Source of the DNA: Firmicutes bacterium CAG:646
GTDB taxonomy: Bacteria; Bacillota; Clostridia; Lachnospirales; Lachnospiraceae
Length of the DNA stretch: 7,603 bases
Direction: 5' to 3'
Assembly (NCBI GenBank): GCA_000432335.1
Contig: HF995367.1
Coordinates: 1-7,603, forward strand
Shown here: positions 1-5,882 of the stretch, piece after piece
Position numbering within the stretch: position 1 is the first letter of the stretch
Layout of the letters: each line of letters begins with the position of its first letter
Notes under the pieces: model-generated
What the model was told of the DNA's origin: nothing
Database searches by the model: none
Seen by the model: only the letters and a program-made list of their open reading frames with translations
Position numbers and translations under genes: made by a program

Positions 1-21
1 AAGGTGGTGCGTTTTGCGGCT

Positions 22-687
22 ATGGCAAATATTTTTCTACTTGAAGATGACAAAATTCTGAGCAAGGGTATTTCTATCGCCCTAAAAAAAGACGAGCATA
101 TGGTTACAGCAGTCTATGGGTATTTGGAAGCATTGAAGCAATACCAAAAACAAAAGTATGATTTGTTTCTGCTTGATATTAACCTGCCTGACGGCAATGG
201 TTTGGAATTTTGTAAGATAATTCGGGAAACATCGGAAACACCCGTATTATTTCTAACCGCTAATGATACGGAAGAAGATATGTTGGAAGGGTTTGGCGTG
301 GGTTGTGATGATTATATATCAAAGCCTTTTTCTATCGAAGTTTTACGGAAAAAAGTATTGGCAGTTCTAAAACGCACTGGCGTAGGAAAATTTCGTATGA
401 AATACAGAGATTTAGAGTTAGATAAAGACAAGTGTCTTGTTTTGATGAAGGGACAGGAAATACACCTGACCTCAACGGAATACAAACTGATCCTTTATCT
501 AATGGAGAACAGGGGAAGGGTTGTTACAAAGGCAATGCTTTTGGAACAGCTATGGGATATAGACGGGAACTTCGTTGACGATAATACGGTGCGTGTGAAT
601 ATTAAACGGCTGCGGCAGAAGCTGAACGATGAAAAGCAGGAATACATTGTGACGGTTTTTGGTATGGGCTACACTTTTGGAGAATGA
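22..687 (+). CDS. OmpR/PhoB-family response regulator (VanR/BceR-like)
   Basis: This is a cytoplasmic DNA-binding response regulator, 221 residues from ATG 22. The receiver domain is residues 1-117, with the acidic pair D9/D10, phospho-acceptor D52 (motif LDINLPDG), T79 and K101 (SKPF). The winged-helix DNA-binding domain is about residues 126-219 and ends in the typical VRVNIKRLRQKL and GMGYTF motifs. All key residues and both domains are intact. The start is uncertain. ATG 22 gives the family-like N-terminus MANIFLLEDD but has only an AAGG at 1-4, rather far upstream; GTG 4 would add six residues, and the frame is open to the window edge. The stop overlaps the ATG of the kinase gene (ATGA), so the two are translationally coupled. 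Target genes are not visible. BceR-type regulators usually control an ABC transporter, which may lie upstream of the window. Confidence 0.93.
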   Translation: MANIFLLEDDKILSKGISIALKKDEHMVTAVYGYLEALKQYQKQKYDLFLLDINLPDGNGLEFCKIIRETSETPVLFLTANDTEEDMLEGFGVGCDDYISKPFSIEVLRKKVLAVLKRTGVGKFRMKYRDLELDKDKCLVLMKGQEIHLTSTEYKLILYLMENRGRVVTKAMLLEQLWDIDGNFVDDNTVRVNIKRLRQKLNDEKQEYIVTVFGMGYTFGE

Positions 688-1706
688 CGATGAAGCATTT
701 TGGAATTTACAGAAAACTGATTTTAGTTGTAGGTACTGCTACGGCGGTGGTATCTGTTGGTGTGTTCTTTTTTATGGAGGACATCCTTTTCCGTACGCTT
801 TTTATCTCTTTTGCATTTGTATTTTTATGTGGTCTGTTGTTCCTGCTGGACTTTCTGCACAACCGCTATAATGATAATCTGTTAGAGGAGATTACGCTGC
901 TCATTGAAGCATTGGTAGAACAGCAGGAACGGACGGTCTTTTCAGAAGCTGAGGATACCCTGACCGCACGGCTGCAGCATCAACTTCTAAAACTCCGCAA
1001 TATTTTAAAGGCACAGAATCAAATGCTGACACAGGAGAAAGAACAGATTAAAACTTTAATCTCCGATATTTCGCATCAAATTAAAACGCCCGTAGCAGCG
1101 GCAAACACCTTTGCACAGTTATTAGGTGATACAGGGTTATCCGATGAGGAGAGAAGTGAATATATTGCCACCTTGCAAATGTCCCTTGAAAAGCTGACTT
1201 TTTTGACAAACAGTTTGATCAAAATGTCCCGTTTGGAAAGTGGTATTATCCGACTGAAGCCTGAACAAAGCAGTTTAAATGATATTGTTATGCAAGCGGT
1301 AAAAACGGTTTATGCCAAAGCAAGGGATAAAAATATTACGATTACCTTTGATTGTGGGCAGACCTTTGAAGCCCTGCTTGATTTTAACTGGACGGCAGAA
1401 GCTGTTACCAATGTACTTGACAATGCTGTGAAATACACACCAAGCGGAGGAGTTGTGGACTTGAAAATCACCGAATATCCATCTTATTTGCGATTGGATG
1501 TATCCGATAACGGAATTGGCATTCCTGAAGAAGAACAGGCAAAAATCTTCGGCAGATTTTACCGTGGAAAGCAGTCAGCAGGAGTTGACGGTGTAGGGAT
1601 CGGTTTATATCTTACCCGTGATATTGTGAATAAGCAGAACGGGTATATCAAGGTGGCATCCGATGAAAAAGGTACGATATTTTCTTTATTCTTGAAAAAA
1701 GTTTAG
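684..1706 (+). CDS. Sensor histidine kinase, two-TM intramembrane-sensing (BceS-like)
   Basis: This 340-residue membrane kinase is the partner of the upstream regulator. Two hydrophobic helices at about residues 11-31 and 37-57 are joined by only a few residues, so there is no extracellular sensor domain. That is the architecture of intramembrane-sensing kinases such as BceS, which usually sense through an ABC transporter. The HisKA domain carries the phospho-acceptor H131 in DISHQIKTP. The ATPase domain has the N box around N247 (VLDNAVKYT), the G1 box DNGIGI at 275-280, the F box IFGRFYR at 288-294, and the G2 box GVGIGLYL at 303-310. The length is normal for the family and nothing is broken. 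ATG 684 overlaps the regulator stop by 4 nt; ATG 690 is an alternative start. The bacitracin/lantibiotic-type stimulus is inferred from architecture only. Confidence 0.93.
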   Translation: MTMKHFGIYRKLILVVGTATAVVSVGVFFFMEDILFRTLFISFAFVFLCGLLFLLDFLHNRYNDNLLEEITLLIEALVEQQERTVFSEAEDTLTARLQHQLLKLRNILKAQNQMLTQEKEQIKTLISDISHQIKTPVAAANTFAQLLGDTGLSDEERSEYIATLQMSLEKLTFLTNSLIKMSRLESGIIRLKPEQSSLNDIVMQAVKTVYAKARDKNITITFDCGQTFEALLDFNWTAEAVTNVLDNAVKYTPSGGVVDLKITEYPSYLRLDVSDNGIGIPEEEQAKIFGRFYRGKQSAGVDGVGIGLYLTRDIVNKQNGYIKVASDEKGTIFSLFLKKV

Positions 1707-1810
1707 AGAATAATAGTAATTCCAGATAAGTGTACGATATGAATTTGTCAAGATAGTAAATATAAAATAGAAAGATTAAATAAAACAAGATAAATGGAGA
1801 TGGATAATTT
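1707..1810 (+). other. Short AT-rich gap before the KTR gene
   Basis: This 104-bp AT-rich gap has no clear terminator. A TTGTCA at 1745-1750 followed 17 bp later by TAGAAA (1768-1773) is a weak promoter candidate for the small cysteine-rich gene. The 9-mer GTACGATAT occurs at 1672-1680 (kinase 3' end) and again at 1732-1740, a short direct repeat of unknown meaning. GGAGA at 1796-1800 is the ribosome site of the next gene. Confidence 0.4.
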
Positions 1811-1981
1811 ATGATTTCAGAATGGATAATTTGCCCGATTTGTGGCAACAAAACCCGTGATAGAGTTAGAGAAGATACTGTTTTAAAGAATTATCCTCTT
1901 TACTGTCCGAAATGTAAGAAAGAAACTTTAATAAATGCAAAGAAATTACATATAACCGTCATCAAAGAGCCAGACGCATAG
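1811..1981 (+). CDS. Cysteine-rich KTR domain small protein (C-terminally shortened)
   Basis: This 56-residue gene has ATG 1811 and TAG 1979-1981, with GGAGA at 1796-1800 as ribosome site. The protein has two CxxC knuckles, CPIC at residues 8-11 and CPKC at 32-35, which probably bind one zinc. After the first comes the family signature NKTR (13-16), followed by REDTVLKNYPLYCP. This matches the cysteine-rich KTR small proteins carried by Tn916/Tn1549-type conjugative elements; their function is unknown. The protein ends ...KEPDA-stop. The next in-frame codons after TAG read T-Q-S-R-stop (1982-1996). As remembered, relatives end EPDAKTQSR, so a single-base AAG to TAG change would explain the shortening. 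Both metal-binding knuckles remain, so the protein may still work. The terminator hairpin starts immediately downstream and overlaps the lost tail codons. Confidence 0.85.
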   Translation: MISEWIICPICGNKTRDRVREDTVLKNYPLYCPKCKKETLINAKKLHITVIKEPDA

Positions 1982-1985
1982 ACGC

Positions 1986-2035
1986 AGAGCCGATGAACTT
2001 GTGAGATAACCTTATAAGTCATCGGCTCTTTTTTT
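1986..2035 (+). terminator. Strong intrinsic terminator after the KTR gene
   Basis: A perfect 11-bp stem, AGAGCCGATGA (1986-1996) with TCATCGGCTCT (2019-2029), is followed directly by a run of T to 2035. The loop can extend the pairing (CTT/AAG). It should end the transcript of the KTR gene, and probably that of the two-component operon too. Confidence 0.9.
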
Positions 2036-2302
2036 ACATAAATATAGAATTTGACAAGTCCGCCAAATAAAAAAAACGGTGTTTTGGTGGGCAATTTTGT
2101 CATGCTCAGATAGCTATTTTATCCCTCCAGACCTGTTTCAAATTTGGAGGGATTTCTTATGTGTTGGTCTGATAACACTGTGCTGCTGATTTTAAGCAGC
2201 AGTTATTTACATACCGTTCGATAGAGATGAGGATAATCTGTTAAAAAAATTCTTATCTCCATCTGGGGAAATTATGTTCCAAAAGTAGATGTTAAATATC
2301 TA
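2036..2302 (+). other. Gene-free region with serial hairpins
   Basis: I find no gene here on either strand. Three structures are visible apart from the 2121-2157 hairpin listed separately. (1) TGACAA 2052-2057 with TTGTCA 2097-2102 encloses CCGCCAAA 2060-2067 paired with TTTGGTGG 2083-2090 (one G-T pair). (2) TGCTGCT 2181-2187 pairs with AGCAGCA 2195-2201 around a 7-nt loop. (3) AGATGAGGATAA 2225-2236 pairs imperfectly with TTATCTCCATCT 2253-2264. They may be terminators, processed leader structures or protein-binding sites; the sequence alone does not decide. Confidence 0.5.
2121..2157 (+). terminator. Terminator-like hairpin (possibly bidirectional)
   Basis: A perfect 9-bp stem, ATCCCTCCA (2121-2129) with TGGAGGGAT (2145-2153), has a 15-nt loop and is followed by TTCTT. 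A T-rich stretch also precedes the left arm. The U-tract is short, so the strength as a terminator is uncertain. It lies well past the strong terminator at 1986-2035. Confidence 0.55.
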
Positions 2303-2308
2303 TATAAT
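2303..2308 (+). promoter_or_regulatory. Candidate -10 box upstream of the sigma-like gene
   Basis: A consensus TATAAT lies at 2303-2308 in an AT-rich context. No good -35 is seen 17 bp upstream; TTCCAA at 2276-2281 is a poor match at long spacing. A transcript beginning near 2315 would have a leader of about 157 nt before the sigma-like gene and would meet the 2327-2356 hairpin almost at once. Confidence 0.4.
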
Positions 2309-2326
2309 AGAATTGTTATTTCTTAT

Positions 2327-2365
2327 AACCGTAAGGGTTTGACAGCCTTTGCGGTTTTTCTTTTG
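2327..2365 (+). terminator. Attenuator-like intrinsic terminator in the leader
   Basis: AACCGTAAGG (2327-2336) pairs with CCTTTGCGGTT (2346-2356), a 10-bp stem with one G-T pair and one bulged T. The loop is 9 nt, and a T-rich tract runs on from 2355. It sits about 12 nt after the predicted start of the candidate promoter at 2303-2308 and about 115 nt before the next gene. Initiation there would therefore produce mainly a short RNA unless readthrough is allowed. Whether it is a regulated attenuator is inference. Confidence 0.65.
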
Positions 2366-2425
2366 TCGTTTTTTGTTGAATTAAGGCATAAGCCTGTTTG
2401 TGGCGTAGGGTGTCGTTCTCCGCCG

Positions 2426-2463
2426 ATCAATCTGAAATTTCAAAAATTCAGATTGATTGGAGG
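2426..2463 (+). promoter_or_regulatory. Hairpin abutting the ribosome binding site of the sigma-like gene
   Basis: ATCAATCTGAA (2426-2436) pairs perfectly over 11 bp with TTCAGATTGAT (2447-2457). The Shine-Dalgarno GGAGG occupies 2459-2463, one base past the stem. GGAGG lies 8 nt before ATG 2472, which fixes that start over the in-frame TTG at 2457. A stem this close could control ribosome access or stabilise the mRNA 5' end; it does not itself pair with GGAGG. Confidence 0.7.
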
Positions 2464-2471
2464 AACGAAGA

Positions 2472-2948
2472 ATGAACGAAAAACATCCTAACCGAAAAAA
2501 GGACAAGCATAACCCTTATACGCTGATGATTGTAGAGGGAAGATATTACCTCTCTTTTAAAGATGGACGGGGTGTCATGCAAAATATTGAAATAGATAAA
2601 GTGCTGTATGACCTGTTTAACCGTTTTGAGCTTGAGGATATTTCCTATCTTAATCGGGTGAGCAGGCACATTGAACACTCCGAGTTGACAGAAAACTCCT
2701 TGAATGACCGAGCTTTTTATAAGGAAGAAAGTCTTGAGGAAACCGTTTCAAGGAGCATCGAATACGAACTGCTACATAAGGCAATATCAAAACTGCCCGA
2801 AACACAAAGACGCAGGCTGCTGTTGTACTTTTTCGGAGAACTGTCCTATGAGCAGATTGCCAAGTTGGAGGGATGCACCAAAATGGCGGTTAAAGGAAGC
2901 GTTGACATTGCACTAAAGAAGTTAAAAAAACTTTTTGAAAAATTTTAA
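2472..2948 (+). CDS. Sigma-70 region 4-like regulatory protein of a conjugative element
   Basis: This 158-residue basic protein is of the small sigma-factor-like type found in the regulatory region of Tn1549/Tn916-type elements. The N-terminal half (about 1-95) has no recognisable core-binding region 2. The C-terminal part (about 97-155) fits sigma-70 region 4: LLHKAISKLPETQRRRLLLYFFGELSYEQIA, followed by a recognition helix around CTKMAVKGSVDIALKKLKKLF. It likely binds DNA as a transcription regulator of transfer or excision genes; the target is not visible. The start at ATG 2472 is set by GGAGG at 2459-2463. The gene stands alone between a structured leader and a terminator, so it is probably a monocistronic, separately controlled unit. 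A full sigma factor role is unlikely given the absence of region 2. Confidence 0.85.
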   Translation: MNEKHPNRKKDKHNPYTLMIVEGRYYLSFKDGRGVMQNIEIDKVLYDLFNRFELEDISYLNRVSRHIEHSELTENSLNDRAFYKEESLEETVSRSIEYELLHKAISKLPETQRRRLLLYFFGELSYEQIAKLEGCTKMAVKGSVDIALKKLKKLFEKF

Positions 2949-2979
2949 TTTTAGCCTATACGAAACTGCTTTTAAGTGA

Positions 2980-3021
2980 GCAAACAGGTGAGAGGGATTA
3001 AATTCCTTCCACCTGTTTTGC
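2980..3021 (+). terminator. Terminator after the sigma-like gene
   Basis: GCAAACAGGTG (2980-2990) pairs with CACCTGTTTTGC (3010-3021) with one bulged base. The stem continues inward (GAGGGA 2992-2997 with TCCTTC 3004-3009, one G-T pair), giving an almost closed hairpin of about 17 bp. The right arm contains TTTT but no long U-tract follows, so it may be a weaker or bidirectional terminator. Confidence 0.7.
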
Positions 3022-3425
3022 TTTGTGTGGCGAAAACGGGAGTGATCCTTGACAACCGAATATTCATTCGCCAAATACTTCCTCTTTGTGATTGTGATGA
3101 GCATAAGCGTGTGCAGCGGTACGCCAAGACCTGTTAAGAAGCAGCGAGCGATGAAAGGGGGTGATCCCATTCATTACCGACTGAAAATATCGGATTGCTT
3201 CCGATTTCGCCATAATCCACAAAGAGAATAATGGTACTCCCGTCCAGTCACAAGTCCGAGCGTGATAAAACCGTCGCAGACAATGAGGGCGGCTCTGGCA
3301 GACCGTCAGAGGGGTGGAACTCCCGTGGTGTCAGTTCGCTGCTGACCGTTTGGCGACTTCCCTGTGTTCTATAAGCACATTGCATTTCGGGGTGTCGAGG
3401 ACAAATTGAGATGCTTCTATCATAA
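3022..3425 (+). other. Gene-free, GC-richer structured region (possible oriT or remnant)
   Basis: No convincing gene is seen: the open frame 3049-3231 starts with TTG, lacks a ribosome site and resembles no family I know. The stretch is visibly richer in G and C than its neighbours. It holds several structures: near-repeats GGGAGTGATCC (3038-3048) and GGGGGTGATCCC (3157-3168); near-repeats GGTACTCCCGT (3233-3243) and GGAACTCCCGT (3316-3326); hairpin ATCGGA (3189-3194)/TCCGAT (3200-3205); hairpin GTCAG (3330-3334)/CTGAC (3342-3346); and TGTG/CACA around TTCTATAAG (3363-3379). In related elements, as remembered, a similar region precedes the mobC and relaxase genes and contains oriT. Here neither gene follows. 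An oriT role is inference. Confidence 0.4.
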
Positions 3426-3501
3426 AGCCAGATAAAAGGTAGTCATAGGAACAGATTTTGTTAATGATCTTCCAATATTAAATACTTCCTTTTGTCTGGC
3501 T
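3426..3501 (+). repeat. 14-bp stem long-loop hairpin upstream of mazF
   Basis: AGCCAGATAAAAGG (3426-3439) pairs with CCTTTTGTCTGGCT (3488-3501) along its full length with a single G-T pair, around a 48-nt AT-rich loop. It lies just before the toxin gene. As DNA it could be a dyad operator; as RNA it could be a leader structure. Part of the right arm motif (CCAGATAG) recurs at 3533-3540 in direct relation to the left arm, next to the ribosome site. Confidence 0.65.
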
Positions 3502-3507
3502 GTTACA

Positions 3508-3544
3508 TAGGTAAGTTCTTTCTTACCTACAACCAGATAGGAGG
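3508..3544 (+). promoter_or_regulatory. Perfect 8-bp hairpin and RBS of mazF
   Basis: TAGGTAAG (3508-3515) pairs perfectly with CTTACCTA (3522-3529) around TTCTTT. Ten bases later comes the ribosome site AGGAGG (3539-3544), 11 nt before the mazF ATG, a slightly long spacing. Dyads in front of toxin-antitoxin operons are often autoregulatory operators, but here it could equally be an RNA structure. No clear promoter was found in the stretch. Confidence 0.6.
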
Positions 3545-3555
3545 TCTGAATATTT

Positions 3556-3933
3556 ATGGAAAGAATTATTAAGCGTGGAGATATTTTCTACGCAACACTT
3601 AATCCCGTCATTGGCTCAGAGCAAGGTGGTACAAGACCTGTTCTTACTATTTCTAATAATACGGGGAACAGGCATAGTCCAACAATTATTGTCGCACCGA
3701 TAACAAGCCGTACACATACGAAAGCAAAACTCCCGACACATACAGAGGTGAAAGATTTTGATAAGCTCGATAAGGACTCAATTATTCTGCTTGAACAGAT
3801 AAGGACGATTGATAAGCAGAGATTAAAACAGTATATAGGGCTGATGCCCGACCATATAATGGCAAGAGTTGATAAGGCTCTTGCCATTAGTCTTGCAATG
3901 AACGGAGAGGGGTGTTTTGATGGAGCAAAGTAA
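3556..3933 (+). CDS. mazF: MazF/PemK-family endoribonuclease toxin
   Basis: This 125-residue protein of normal family length is a predicted sequence-specific mRNA interferase. The fold signatures are all present: RGDIFYATLNPVIGSEQGG near the N-terminus; the catalytic arginine R27 in GGTRPVL; the catalytic threonine T50 in APITS; and the strand IILLEQIRTIDKQRL at 77-90. It therefore looks catalytically competent. No MazE-type antitoxin gene precedes it; the 52-residue SHOCT-like gene overlaps its 3' end by 14 nt and is followed by the recombinase gene. The start at ATG 3556 is supported by AGGAGG at 3539-3544. In mobile elements such toxins usually act in maintenance (addiction), but this copy might instead regulate the element's own mRNAs. 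The target sequence cannot be read from the DNA. Confidence 0.92.
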   Translation: MERIIKRGDIFYATLNPVIGSEQGGTRPVLTISNNTGNRHSPTIIVAPITSRTHTKAKLPTHTEVKDFDKLDKDSIILLEQIRTIDKQRLKQYIGLMPDHIMARVDKALAISLAMNGEGCFDGAK

Positions 3934-4078
3934 TGGACAGAAATTTGCACATTATAGTATTCAATTTGCATGTTTGCAGAAGTTAAAGAAAAACGGTTTA
4001 ATTACGGTAGATGAGTACGAAGCCATAAAAAAACGGCTTATGAATGATTTCAATGTCGTTTCAAATCTTGCGGCTTAA
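3920..4078 (+). CDS. Small SHOCT-like protein, candidate antitoxin or recombinase accessory factor
   Basis: This 52-residue gene runs from ATG 3920 to TAA 4076-4078, with an AGAGGGG ribosome site at 3906-3912. It overlaps the mazF end by 14 nt in another frame, so the two are coupled. Residues 18-42 (CLQKLKKNGLITVDEYEAIKKRLM) fit a SHOCT (short C-terminal domain) motif: a helix, a turn with GLIT, and a second helix. The N-terminal 15 residues (MEQSNGQKFAHYSIQ) are polar, and there is no membrane segment or cysteine pair. SHOCT domains are poorly understood oligomerisation or binding modules. The slot between a MazF toxin and a serine recombinase, as remembered, recurs in Clostridia elements. 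It could neutralise MazF, or it could assist the recombinase; neither is shown by the sequence. Confidence 0.82.
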   Translation: MEQSNGQKFAHYSIQFACLQKLKKNGLITVDEYEAIKKRLMNDFNVVSNLAA

Positions 4079-4115
4079 TACTTATCAGTAAATAAAATAT
4101 CGGAGGTATAATCGT

Positions 4116-5882
4116 ATGAATGATGTTCAAGTAATCAAAGCAAACCGTAACGAAAATCGTATTCGTGGTAGAAAGGTAGAGATACTGAGAGTTGCTGCTT
4201 ATTGCCGTGTTAGCACAGATAGCGAGGATCAGCTTAACAGCTATAAGTCACAGGTTATGTATTATACGGACTTAATCAAGAAAAAACCAGAATGGTCTTT
4301 AGCTGACATATATGCTGATGAAGCCATAACAGGAACGCAGGTAACAAAGCGAGAAGATTTCCAGAGAATGATAAATGATTGTATGAATGGAGATATTGAT
4401 ATGGTTATTACAAAATCCATTTCGAGATTTGCCAGAAATACATTAGATACTCTGAAATATGTTCGTATGCTGAAAGAGAAAGGTATTGCTGTTTTCTTTG
4501 AGGATGAAAATATCAATACTTTGACAATGGATGGAGAACTGCTTTTGGTGGTACTCAGTTCTGTTGCACAGCAGGAAGTGGAGAATATATCTTCCAATGT
4601 CAAAAAGGGCTTGAAAATGAAAATGCAGCGAGGAGAACTTGTAGGTTTTCAAGGATGTTTGGGATATGACTATCATAAAGACACAAAAAGCATATCTGTC
4701 AACGAAAAAGAAGCTGAAATTGTGAGATATATTTTTAATCGGTATATAGAAGGGGCGGGGTGTACAGTGATAGCCAATGAGCTTGAGAATCTTGGCTATA
4801 AGACAAAATATGGAAGCTCACGGTGGGTGCAATCCACAGTAATCGGTATTATTAAAAACGAAAAGTATAAAGGCGATTTGCTGTTAGGTAAAACATTTAC
4901 GGTTGATCCTATTTCTAAAAGACGGTTGGAAAACTTTGGAGAGGAAGATAAATTTTACATCCGTGACCATCACGAAGCAATTATCAGTGAGGAGATATTT
5001 GAAGAAGCACAGAAGATACTTGCAAAAAGAAATGTTAATCGTGGTGTACATCAGGAAGGTCAGAAGCGGAACAAATTTAGCAGGAAATATGCTTTTAGCT
5101 GTATGATTAAATGTGGTTTTTGCGGAGGTACACTAAGCCGAAGAAATTGGCACAGTAGTTCTGCTTATACTAAGACAATCTGGCATTGTGTGACGGCTAC
5201 CAAACATGGAAAAAAGAATTGCCCACATTGTAAAGGCATACCTGAAGAAGTAATTGAAAATGCTTTTGTAAAAAGCTATCAGCTCTTATGTTCCGATCAA
5301 CATGAGGTTGTGAGTGAGTTTCTTCAAAAAGTTGAGGATATTCTCAAAGACGACGCTTCTTTGAAACGCTTGCCGAAGATTGAAAAAGAAATGACAGATT
5401 TGCAGCGAAGAAAAGAAAAACTGCTTGACTTAAGGCTTGATAACAATATCGACAGGGATATTTATGATAAGAAAAATCAGGAGTTATCGGAGCAGTTAAA
5501 AAAACTTCAAGCTGAACAGTTGCAGTTGGTTGAGTTGAGCAAAAATCAGGAGAGTACCAAAACAAGGATAAGAGAATTTAGAAAAAACTTAAATTCTGGA
5601 GAACTATTGGAGAGCTTCGATAGAGTGGTTTTTGAAAGTGTAGTTGAAAGAATAATTATCGGCGGTTATAATGATGAAGGAGTGGAAGACCCGTTGAAGA
5701 TAACTTTTGTATATAAAACTGGTATCCACTCAAATCTTAATGCAAAAGATTTTAAGCCAAAGCGTAAAAACGCTGCGGCTGTACATACGGACACAGAATT
5801 GTGTTCCTATGCAAGTGTCGAGGATAACAAATTGTGTTTACATAGTAGCTCCGACACATCATGTAAGTGGAAAAGAGTTTGA
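4116..5882 (+). CDS. Large serine recombinase (site-specific integrase of the element)
   Basis: This 588-residue large serine recombinase is predicted to catalyse integration and excision of the element. The resolvase domain (about 24-165) has nucleophile S33 in YCRVSTD, then YADEAITGT (66-74) and the arginine motif SRFARNT (103-109). The recombinase domain is about 175-305. A zinc ribbon follows, with C333/C336 (CGFCGG), C358 and C369 (plus C372). A long coiled-coil-like stretch lies at about 415-480. All catalytic parts are intact. ATG 4116 has CGGAGG nine nt upstream and follows the SHOCT-like gene by 37 nt, so all three genes probably share a transcript. The gene's last codons (from about 5857, SCKWKRV) lie in sequence that, in another frame, codes for a glycosyltransferase. 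The native 3' end therefore appears to reach the attachment junction, and the final residues may depend on the insertion site. Confidence 0.93.
   Translation: MNDVQVIKANRNENRIRGRKVEILRVAAYCRVSTDSEDQLNSYKSQVMYYTDLIKKKPEWSLADIYADEAITGTQVTKREDFQRMINDCMNGDIDMVITKSISRFARNTLDTLKYVRMLKEKGIAVFFEDENINTLTMDGELLLVVLSSVAQQEVENISSNVKKGLKMKMQRGELVGFQGCLGYDYHKDTKSISVNEKEAEIVRYIFNRYIEGAGCTVIANELENLGYKTKYGSSRWVQSTVIGIIKNEKYKGDLLLGKTFTVDPISKRRLENFGEEDKFYIRDHHEAIISEEIFEEAQKILAKRNVNRGVHQEGQKRNKFSRKYAFSCMIKCGFCGGTLSRRNWHSSSAYTKTIWHCVTATKHGKKNCPHCKGIPEEVIENAFVKSYQLLCSDQHEVVSEFLQKVEDILKDDASLKRLPKIEKEMTDLQRRKEKLLDLRLDNNIDRDIYDKKNQELSEQLKKLQAEQLQLVELSKNQESTKTRIREFRKNLNSGELLESFDRVVFESVVERIIIGGYNDEGVEDPLKITFVYKTGIHSNLNAKDFKPKRKNAAAVHTDTELCSYASVEDNKLCLHSSSDTSCKWKRV
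5850..5862. other. Inferred right attachment junction (attR) of the element
   Basis: Upstream of about 5850 the sequence codes only for the recombinase. From CAT CAT at 5857-5862 onward the other frame reads a glycosyltransferase body (HHVSGKEFDDG) without its N-terminal part. The crossover must fall at or just before this point. Serine recombinases exchange at a 2-bp core, so the exact base cannot be set without the left end or an empty site. Confidence 0.6.

Noticed and set aside
2339..2344. A consensus TTGACA as a -35 box
   Set aside because: It lies in the loop of the attenuator hairpin and no -10 box follows at 16-18 bp.
3049..3231. A 60-codon open frame in the GC-richer region
   Set aside because: It starts with TTG, has no ribosome site, resembles no family I know, and lies in a structured repeat-bearing stretch; treated as non-coding.
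3363..3379. TGTG/CACA around TTCTATAAG as an oriT nick site
   Set aside because: A 4-bp inverted repeat is too short to claim; no match to a nick consensus I can state with confidence.
3588..3971. A 127-codon minus-strand open frame opposite mazF
   Set aside because: It mirrors the well-supported mazF gene, has no family resemblance and no ribosome site of note.
5707..5856. Upstream part of the long open frame leading into the glycosyltransferase
   Set aside because: It is the recombinase gene read in another frame; the residues show no glycosyltransferase character, so the N-terminus is counted as missing.
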